Assembly: GCA_026001245.1 (NCBI GenBank)
Contig: BNZR01000020.1
Span: forward strand, 1-22,453
DNA length: 22,453 bases
Direction of reading: 5' to 3'
From: Clostridia bacterium
GTDB taxonomy: Bacteria; Bacillota_A; Clostridia; Oscillospirales; UBA929
Part shown: piece after piece, positions 16,498 through 21,597 of the stretch
Position numbering within the stretch: the stretch's first letter is position 1
Layout: every line of letters starts with the position of its first letter
Made by a program: the position numbers and the translations under genes
The notes under the pieces: generated by a model
Databases searched by the model: none
What the model was told of the DNA's origin: nothing
What the model saw: only the letters and a program-made list of their open reading frames with translations

Positions 16498-17370
16498 TTA
16501 AGCTTTTGGGTGCGCTCTGGAGTACGCGTCACGCAAGTGACGGTTGACAAGGGTGACATACACTTGTGTTGACGATATGTCGGAATGACCCATAATCTCC
16601 TGCAACGAGTGGACGTCCATGCCGTTTTCCAGCAGGTGCGCCGCGAAGGAGTGGCGCAGTGTGTGGGGCGTTATCTCCTTATGTATGTTGCTGGAGGCCT
16701 GGTAGTGCTTGATAATCTTCCAAAAGCCTTGGCGCGACATGCGCTCCCCTGTCAGGTTTAGGAACAGCGCCTCCTGCGCGGGGCTTGCGGTCAGCTTGGG
16801 GCGCGCCAACAGCATGTAGTCCGACAGCGAACGAACGGCCGCCTCATAAAGAGGCACCACGCGCTCCCGCGTGCCGCTGTGGCAACGGATAAAATGCGCG
16901 GACAGATTAACGTCCGAGGTGTTAAGCGCAACCAGCTCGCTGACGCGGATCCCCGTCGCGTACAGCAGTTCAAGCATCGCCCGGTCACGATAGCCCTTAA
17001 TATCGGTGCATTTGGGCTGTTCCAGCAACAAATCAACCTCTTTGCTGGTCAGCACCTGCGGCAGCTTGCGCTCCGTGCGCTGAAGCGTAATCCCGCTGAC
17101 GGGATTGGCCGCCACAGCCCCGATTTTGACAAGATACTGATAGAAGCATTTCAGCGACGCGACAGAGCGCGTTACGGTCGCCTGCGACTTGCCGTGCGCG
17201 TTCAGAGACGACATGTAGTCGTCAATATTGACGCGCTTAGCCTCGGCCAACGGCTTGCCGATAAAGCGGCCGAATTGGTTCACGTCCCGCATATAGGAGA
17301 GCAAAGTGTTCTCCGCACGGTGTTTCTCATCTTTAAGGTAGCGCTCAAAGTCTTGTAGGTAGTCTTGCAT
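16498..17370 (-). CDS. xerD: Tyrosine recombinase, XerD type, with altered beta-hairpin lysine
   Basis: A 290-residue Xer recombinase, with N-terminal core-binding domain (about 1-95) and catalytic domain. Catalytic residues seen are Arg142 (TGIRVSEL), His236 and Arg239 (HTLRHSFA), His262 (MGHSDIS) and Tyr271 (QVYVTL). Where the family has GKGNKER, this protein reads CHSGTRER: the catalytic lysine position is occupied by Ser165. Downstream of the SpoIIM-like gene with a 16-nt gap, an arrangement also known near spoIIM in Bacillus. The ATG at 17370 has only a weak ribosome site (GAAAGAG at 12 nt). The xerD name rests on context and similarity. Confidence 0.85.
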   Translation of the reverse strand: MQDYLQDFERYLKDEKHRAENTLLSYMRDVNQFGRFIGKPLAEAKRVNIDDYMSSLNAHGKSQATVTRSVASLKCFYQYLVKIGAVAANPVSGITLQRTERKLPQVLTSKEVDLLLEQPKCTDIKGYRDRAMLELLYATGIRVSELVALNTSDVNLSAHFIRCHSGTRERVVPLYEAAVRSLSDYMLLARPKLTASPAQEALFLNLTGERMSRQGFWKIIKHYQASSNIHKEITPHTLRHSFAAHLLENGMDVHSLQEIMGHSDISSTQVYVTLVNRHLRDAYSRAHPKA

Positions 17371-17386
17371 CTTCAGTTCAACTCTT

Positions 17387-17920
17387 TCAAAAACGATTTT
17401 GTATCAAGGGGCGCAACCACGTCTGGGCGGCGGCGACCACCAGAAATACCGGCAGGCATATGGCAAAAGGAACACAATATGCGGGGATAAGCTTGGGGCT
17501 TGTATTGCCGTTTTTTAACGCAATCGAGGACTTAACAGACACGCTTGACACAATCAATAGCGCGGGTATGTATATAAGATTTGCGATTCCGATGGTCAAA
17601 AACGCGACAAGCGCACCGCTAACCCCAAACACACAAAGCGTTGCCGAAACAGAATACGCGACACTGAAAGCTTTTATCGCCATCATAAGGGGTACCGCAA
17701 CAACGCCAATAATCGACAGCCCCGCCAAAAAGATGAGTATCGGCCATATAAGGTAGGCCAGCAAGTTGCCGAAGAACGACGACTGCACAGGCTCGCCGAC
17801 TAGATTTGCGGCCAGCGGTACGGGGTCGGCGGCGATAATCGCCCAGTTGCCGGCAATAGCCCCCACCAAGAACGCCCCCGCCAAGATAATCAAAACGGCC
17901 ATGCCGTCGCGGTTTTTCAT
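17387..17920 (-). CDS. spoIIM: SpoIIM-like sporulation membrane protein
   Basis: A 177-residue protein with about five hydrophobic helices and little else. The segment FLAGLSIIGVVAVPLMM followed by IKAFSVAYSVSATLCVFG resembles the conserved core of the SpoIIM/DUF95 family, and the gene stands directly upstream of xerD as in other Firmicutes. SpoIIM works with SpoIID and SpoIIP in the wall-degrading engulfment complex. The start is set at ATG 17920 (MKNRDGMAV), which has an AAAGGGGG site nine nt upstream; the frame is open to 17980 but without a ribosome site. Family assignment is by recollection of conserved pattern, so moderate. Confidence 0.6.
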   Translation of the reverse strand: MKNRDGMAVLIILAGAFLVGAIAGNWAIIAADPVPLAANLVGEPVQSSFFGNLLAYLIWPILIFLAGLSIIGVVAVPLMMAIKAFSVAYSVSATLCVFGVSGALVAFLTIGIANLIYIPALLIVSSVSVKSSIALKNGNTSPKLIPAYCVPFAICLPVFLVVAAAQTWLRPLIQNRF

Positions 17921-17931
17921 AAGCCAGTCCC

Positions 17932-17956
17932 CCTTTACCGGATATATATGTAAAGG
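17932..17956. promoter_or_regulatory. Inverted repeat covering the spoIIM ribosome site
   Basis: CCTTTAC (17932-17938) and GTAAAGG (17950-17956) form a perfect 7-bp inverted repeat with an 11-bp AT-rich spacer. On the minus-strand transcript the second arm covers the Shine-Dalgarno (AAAGG) of the spoIIM-like gene, so it could form an SD-sequestering hairpin, or act as a DNA operator. Confidence 0.45.
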
Positions 17957-17972
17957 AAGCAGGCAAAATGCC
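17943..17972 (-). promoter_or_regulatory. Candidate sigma-E-like promoter of spoIIM
   Basis: On the minus strand GGCATTTT (17965-17972) and CATATATA (17943-17950) are separated by 14 bp. They match the sigma-E consensus (GTCATATT and CATACAAT) at six and five of eight positions, with the right spacing. Transcription would start about 17936, within or after the downstream arm of the inverted repeat. Confidence 0.35.
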
Positions 17973-17994
17973 GGACACAATCGTTTTTCTTTTG

Positions 17995-18028
17995 GTTACT
18001 TTTCTTTTTTCGCAAAAAGAAAAGTAAC
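17995..18028. repeat. 15-bp perfect palindrome after proC, REP-like
   Basis: GTTACTTTTCTTTTT (17995-18009), TCGC loop, AAAAAGAAAAGTAAC (18014-18028): a long hairpin of nearly pure purine/pyrimidine strands. It touches the proC stop codon, so it will be at the 3' end of the proC transcript, but no U-run follows on that strand. Very similar AAAGAAAAGTAAC palindromes are, from memory, dispersed in many bacterial genomes and give spurious FFAKRKVT peptides. Confidence 0.6.
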
Positions 18029-18831
18029 TAGCGGCCCAGTTGGTCGGCGCGTTCCTTGCAGGCTGTCAGGGCGGCTGATAACGCGTCGTCAAAGGCGTTG
18101 ATGTCCAGTTGGTTCAGCGCGGCGACGGTGGTCCCCCCGGGGCTTGCCACCTGAGCTATCAAATTAGAGGGATTCCCAAAATCCCGGAGCATTATAGCGG
18201 AACCCTCCATGGCTTGGGCAATCAACCGCAAGGCTATCGCGGAATCGACGCCCATCTCCTCGGCGTATCGCAACATAACGGCGGCCATACGATAGAAAAA
18301 GGCGGGACTTGAGGACGAAAGCGGTATTATTTCGTTCATTTTGTCCTCGTCAAGGAACACAACATCGCCCGACACAGAGAAAATCGAGACCGTAGCGCGG
18401 TAGTATGTAGGCGGCACGTCGTCGGCCTTGGCAATCACCGTGGCCGCCTTGCCCACAAGCAACGGGGTGTTGGGCATGACGCGAATGACATTGACCTTGG
18501 CGGGCAACTTCGAGCGTATATGCTCGGAGCTAATCCCCGCCATAATCGATATGAAGCAGGTACCCTCACTGACATTGGCCTGAATATCCTCCAGCACCTC
18601 GTTCGCAATCTGAGGCTTGACCACCAGCAACACAAGTTTGCAATCTTGCACAACACGCCTATTTGTGGCGGCGACCGTTAGTCCCTTGGATTTGGCCCAC
18701 GAACGCGCCTTTTCATCAATATCACAGACAATAATCTCCGCTGGATTTATCAAATTATTGGAAATAACCGACTCGACAATGGCCGCGCCCATCCTGCCAA
18801 GGCCGATTACCCCAAGCTTAAACTCCGGCAT
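18028..18831 (-). CDS. proC: Pyrroline-5-carboxylate reductase
   Basis: Reduces pyrroline-5-carboxylate to proline with NAD(P)H. The 267-residue protein has the normal length and motifs: Rossmann GVIGLGRMG (about 7-15), VVKPQ, SIMAGIS, RVMPNTP, and the C-terminal dimerisation region with SSSPAFFYRM and VASPGGTTVAAL. The ATG at 18831 follows a GAGGAGAGGG ribosome site; the frame stays open to 18915 but without a good site. It has its own promoter at 18870-18898 and appears to be a single-gene unit. Confidence 0.96.
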   Translation of the reverse strand: MPEFKLGVIGLGRMGAAIVESVISNNLINPAEIIVCDIDEKARSWAKSKGLTVAATNRRVVQDCKLVLLVVKPQIANEVLEDIQANVSEGTCFISIMAGISSEHIRSKLPAKVNVIRVMPNTPLLVGKAATVIAKADDVPPTYYRATVSIFSVSGDVVFLDEDKMNEIIPLSSSSPAFFYRMAAVMLRYAEEMGVDSAIALRLIAQAMEGSAIMLRDFGNPSNLIAQVASPGGTTVAALNQLDINAFDDALSAALTACKERADQLGR

Positions 18832-18869
18832 AGTCCCTCTCCTCACTTCTCTCGTTAACCACTGATAAC

Positions 18870-18898
18870 ATAATAACATATTATCGTACAAAAGGCAA
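18870..18898 (-). promoter_or_regulatory. Sigma-A-type promoter of proC
   Basis: TTGCCT (18893-18898) and TATTAT (18870-18875) on the minus strand with 17-bp spacing; start of transcription about 30 nt before the proC ATG. Confidence 0.55.
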
Positions 18899-19011
18899 GA
18901 TAAAATAATAGCCAAAAATGTTTTATGTCAACTCGTTATGTAAATAACGCAACCAAGACACAAATAGCGCAATATATTGATTGGCTGACTTGTGGTCGCA
19001 CTAGATGGAGC
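18899..19011. other. AT-rich intergenic stretch between proC and scfB
   Basis: Part of the 279-bp gap between proC and scfB. No coding frame, tRNA or riboswitch is recognisable. The only structure seen is a small perfect inverted repeat, CGTTAT-GTAA-ATAACG (18934-18949). Confidence 0.5.
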
Positions 19012-19046
19012 AAAAAAGATAACGGCGACCCGTGGGGGTCACCGTT
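19012..19046 (-). terminator. Rho-independent terminator of the yajC-scfA-scfB operon
   Basis: On the minus strand an 11-bp stem (AACGGTGACCC / GGGTCGCCGTT, one G-U pair) with a CCAC loop is followed by ATCTTTTTTG. It lies 65 nt after the scfB stop. Confidence 0.88.
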
Positions 19047-19080
19047 TCCAAAATGAGGATTCTTTGTGCATATTGTACAG

Positions 19081-19108
19081 TGTATATTTATTCATGCATA
19101 AATATACA
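19081..19108. repeat. AT-rich 11-bp palindrome at the scfB 3' end
   Basis: TGTATATTTAT (19081-19091), TCATGC, ATAAATATACA (19098-19108): perfect arms, two bases after the scfB stop codon and before the operon terminator. It could be an RNA 3' stem, or a DNA operator-like site; no function can be read from it. An overlapping alternative pairing exists (TGCATAA / TTATGCA). Confidence 0.6.
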
Positions 19109-19110
19109 GC

Positions 19111-20445
19111 TTATGCACTCCTGACAGCCTGCAACGCTATGGCGCATTCCAGCCGTTTTTTCTCCAGCCGACAGCCCATCTCGTAGGTCGCGTCGATGTC
19201 GCCATTGGTGTTTAGATTGGCGGCGGAGCATCCCCCGCTACAGTAGTACTTCGCCCAGCACTGCGAGCATTTTTGCCGCGTTTGGACATGCGCCGAGGCG
19301 AATTTGCGGCTGATTTCCGGGTCGAAGCCCCCGGTTTTTACGTTGCCCATCAGGTATTCCGGCTTTTCGGCGAACTGGTGGCAGGGGTACACCCCGCCGT
19401 CGGGCGTGACCGCCGCGTACTCAAAGCCCGCGCCGCAACCGCGCAAACGCTTGTAAATGCAAGGCCCCTGATTCAAATCCACCGCGAAGTGGAAGAACGT
19501 GAAGTCGTCGCGCTCGGCCATTATTGCCGCCAAACGCTCATACTCGCCCTCTATTATAGGTAGTTGCTCGTCGCGCAAGGCCAGCTTGTGGCCGTCCGGC
19601 AGGACGACGGGTTCTATCGAGATGTTGGGGAAACCCAAGTCGGCAATGTGCAACAAATTGTCCACAAATGCCGGGTTTTTGGCCGTAAACGTCCCGCGCA
19701 CGAACCAATCGGTACGGCGTTCGGCCAGCAAAGCCCTGTATTTCGGGACTATTATGTCATAGCTTCCGCGGCCATTAATCGTGGGGCGCAGCTCGTCATG
19801 AATCGCACGTCGACCGTCCAGCGACAGCACCACGTTGCTCATCTCGGCGTTGATAAACGCAATCGACTCATTGTCTAATAGTACGCCGTTTGTGGTTATC
19901 GTGAATCTAAAATTCTTGCCGTGGGCTTTTTCCAGCCCACGCGCGTATTTGACGGTGTTTTTGACCGTCTCAAACGCCATAAGCGGCTCGCCGCCGAAGA
20001 AATCCACCTCCAAGTTGCGCCGCTTTCCGGAGCGAGACACAAGATAGTCGATAGCGGCGATGGCGGTGCTTGTGTCCATAATCCCACGCGCCCCGCCGAA
20101 GCCGCCTGTCTCCGCAAAGCAATATTCGCACCGCAGATTGCAGTCGTGCGCCACATGCAGGCAGAGCGCTTTAAGCGGGGTATCCGTTGGAAGCGTAAGG
20201 CTCGCGCCGCCGTCCCGCGCGAACAGCTCGCCCGATTTATACAGCGCGTATAGGGCATTCCACGCCTCGTGTATCGACTCCGGGGGGTATACAGTCTGTA
20301 ATTTTGGTGGTGCTTTAGTCATTTCAAGGTTGTTCGCGATTGTAAAATCCAAAAGCTCGTAGGCCTGCGGGCTTAGGACGTGTACCGCGCCGCTGCCCAC
20401 GTCAACCGCGATACGCTGCCCCAGCTGCTTGAATATATGTACCAT
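19111..20445 (-). CDS. scfB: SCIFF peptide maturase, radical SAM/SPASM enzyme
   Basis: Radical SAM enzyme installing a Cys-to-Thr thioether (ranthipeptide type) in the SCIFF peptide, as shown for CteB of Clostridium thermocellum. The 444-residue protein starts with a PqqD-like recognition element (about 1-80), then the radical SAM core with CNLRCEYC (Cys102, Cys106, Cys109) ligating the catalytic 4Fe-4S cluster, and a C-terminal SPASM domain with Cys-rich segments RGCGAGFEYAAVTPDGG, VYPCHQF and CSQCWAKYYCSGGC for auxiliary clusters. The ATG at 20445 follows GGGGAGA by six nt; an in-frame ATG at 20472 is less likely because it lies within the terminator-like hairpin. It follows scfA after 48 bp and a hairpin. 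Confidence 0.95.
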   Translation of the reverse strand: MVHIFKQLGQRIAVDVGSGAVHVLSPQAYELLDFTIANNLEMTKAPPKLQTVYPPESIHEAWNALYALYKSGELFARDGGASLTLPTDTPLKALCLHVAHDCNLRCEYCFAETGGFGGARGIMDTSTAIAAIDYLVSRSGKRRNLEVDFFGGEPLMAFETVKNTVKYARGLEKAHGKNFRFTITTNGVLLDNESIAFINAEMSNVVLSLDGRRAIHDELRPTINGRGSYDIIVPKYRALLAERRTDWFVRGTFTAKNPAFVDNLLHIADLGFPNISIEPVVLPDGHKLALRDEQLPIIEGEYERLAAIMAERDDFTFFHFAVDLNQGPCIYKRLRGCGAGFEYAAVTPDGGVYPCHQFAEKPEYLMGNVKTGGFDPEISRKFASAHVQTRQKCSQCWAKYYCSGGCSAANLNTNGDIDATYEMGCRLEKKRLECAIALQAVRSA

Positions 20446-20460
20446 AAAAATCTCCCCATG

Positions 20461-20488
20461 AAAAAACGACACCCGGCGGTGCCGTTTT
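20461..20488 (-). terminator. Terminator-like hairpin (attenuator) between scfA and scfB
   Basis: On the minus strand AAAACGGCACC, a GCCG loop, GGTGTCGTTTT (one G-U pair), running into TTTTTTC. It starts just after the scfA stop and ends before the scfB ribosome site. A partial terminator here would give much more precursor than maturase transcript. Confidence 0.75.
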
Positions 20489-20493
20489 CGTTT

Positions 20494-20634
20494 TTATTTC
20501 TTGCGGCTTTCGCAGACTTGGTTGGCCACCGTGCAGGACGTTTTGCAGGCCGACTGGCAGGAGGTCTGGCATTCGCCGCAACCGCCCGCCGCCTTTGACA
20601 GCTCGGGCTTGCCGATTGTCTTCACGTGTTGCAT
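20494..20634 (-). CDS. scfA: SCIFF ranthipeptide precursor (six cysteines)
   Basis: A 46-residue peptide that short-ORF cut-offs miss. It begins MQHVKTIGKPELSKAAG, a leader-like N-terminus, and continues with a core having Cys at residues 19, 22, 26, 30, 34 and 41 (GGCGECQTSC, QSACKTSCTVANQVC). This is the SCIFF pattern (six Cys in forty-five residues). Cys30 and Thr35 are five apart, like the crosslinked Cys32-Thr37 pair reported for CteA. ATG 20634 has an AAAGGGGA site nine nt upstream, 17 nt after the preceding gene's stop. The matching maturase follows. The biological role of SCIFF is debated; quorum-sensing-like regulation has been proposed. Confidence 0.96.
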   Translation of the reverse strand: MQHVKTIGKPELSKAAGGCGECQTSCQSACKTSCTVANQVCESRKK

Positions 20635-20651
20635 GGACAAAAATCCCCTTT

Positions 20652-21044
20652 CTAGCGTTTTTTGCGATTGGTATTCTTTCGTAAGCCGCCCAGTAGTCCC
20701 GCCAGACCGCCGCCGACTACCGCCGCGACGACTAGGTTCAGCACGGGGACTTCGGGCTTCACGCGCATGAAAATCATCGCGCCGACCAGTAACAGCAGCA
20801 GGAAATACGCGAACCCGGCGATTATCCCCGATAGCAACCCGCCGAACATTTTCACGCCGCGCACTCCGCAGACGAACGCGCCCACAAGCACCGCGATCAC
20901 AGCGCCCCAGCCCATTGTGCTTTCCGGAATCGCCGAGGCCGAAATCGCCTGCGCAAACACAAACAGCACGACAAGCGACAGCAATAGGCTTGTGGCAACG
21001 GACACGGCTATCGGTACGGCGCGGCGCCCTTTCTTCTCGCTCAT
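20652..21044 (-). CDS. Small membrane protein, TIGR04086-like
   Basis: A 130-residue protein with four predicted helices (about 10-32, 44-62, 66-90, 101-120), a basic N-terminus and a very basic C-terminus (RKNTNRKKR). Gly- and Val-rich helices. Size, topology and position directly before SCIFF match the TIGR04086 membrane family, which I recall as a frequent SCIFF neighbour in Clostridia. Function is unknown. A role in export or immunity of the mature peptide is possible but has no motif support. The ATG at 21044 has a GGGAGTGG site. It is 58 bp after yajC. Confidence 0.75.
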   Translation of the reverse strand: MSEKKGRRAVPIAVSVATSLLLSLVVLFVFAQAISASAIPESTMGWGAVIAVLVGAFVCGVRGVKMFGGLLSGIIAGFAYFLLLLLVGAMIFMRVKPEVPVLNLVVAAVVGGGLAGLLGGLRKNTNRKKR

Positions 21045-21102
21045 TGAAAAACCACTCCCATATCCTCTATTTGTACAAGATATGAGGCCCGGCCATCCCT
21101 TA

Positions 21103-21456
21103 TTACTTGTTGCCGTCGGAAATTTGGGCGCCCTTGCTGGATACCGCCCAGCGCATGACCTTGATACGCACTCTGTCCGCGCCTGTTTCCAGCGTGATGG
21201 TGTCGTCTTTAATAGACACTACCTTGCCGACAATGCCGCCGATTGTGGTCAGCTCGTCCCCCACTATCAGCTCGTTGCGCATCTTCGCGGCCTCTTTTTT
21301 GCGTTTGCTCTCCGGGCGTATCATGAAGAAGTACATAACGCCGATGAGCAACGCGAACGGCAGAACGGTGGACAGCAGCATGGCGGCCAAACCGCCCCCC
21401 TCGCCCTCCGCGCCGCTGGGCGCGACCGTTGCAAGCAATTGAATCGCATATGACAT
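21103..21456 (-). CDS. yajC: Preprotein translocase accessory subunit YajC
   Basis: Small SecDF-associated membrane protein. The 117-residue product has an N-terminal helix (about 24-44) followed by the family signature MYFFMIRPESKRKKE and the soluble domain with NELIVGDELTTIGGIVGKV and IKDDTITLETG. The ribosome site AAAGGAGGGG precedes ATG 21456, and a promoter is seen at 21487-21514. secD/secF are not in the window. It heads the apparent operon that contains the SCIFF genes. Confidence 0.95.
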   Translation of the reverse strand: MSYAIQLLATVAPSGAEGEGGGLAAMLLSTVLPFALLIGVMYFFMIRPESKRKKEAAKMRNELIVGDELTTIGGIVGKVVSIKDDTITLETGADRVRIKVMRWAVSSKGAQISDGNK

Positions 21457-21486
21457 AGAAAAATCCCCTCCTTTCCATACCAGTCT

Positions 21487-21514
21487 ATTATATCAGGTTT
21501 TTGGCAGTTTGCAA
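21487..21514 (-). promoter_or_regulatory. Sigma-A-type promoter of the yajC-SCIFF operon
   Basis: On the minus strand TTGCAA (21509-21514) and a perfect TATAAT (21487-21492) lie 16 bp apart, about 30 nt before the yajC start. It is the only good promoter seen for the four-gene operon. Confidence 0.65.
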
Positions 21515-21553
21515 GCCCTTTTTTGTGAACAATCAAAGAACAATGTTTTCACG

Positions 21554-21586
21554 AAAACAGCCGCCCCGTGCGGGACGGCCTGTTTT
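21554..21586 (-). terminator. Terminator of the surface-protein gene
   Basis: A long imperfect stem (AAAACAGGCCGTCCCG / CGGGGCGGCTGTTTT, one bulged G and one G-U pair) follows the surface-protein stop by 11 nt on the minus strand and ends in TTTTC. A second short inverted repeat, TGTTTTC/GAAAACA, follows at 21544-21559. Confidence 0.75.
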
Positions 21587-21597
21587 GCGCTATAGCG

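Noticed and set aside
17932..17959. Possible dif site (CTTCCTTTAC, ATATATA, GTAAAG on the minus strand) near xerD
   Set aside because: One arm partly fits the Firmicutes dif pattern, but the other does not and the spacing is off by one. It is better explained as an inverted repeat over the spoIIM ribosome site. A dif call needs the genome-wide GC-skew switch.
20662..21453. 263-codon plus-strand frame over yajC and the membrane protein
   Set aside because: Ser/Thr/Pro-rich, no recognisable family, antisense to well-supported genes with ribosome sites and a promoter.
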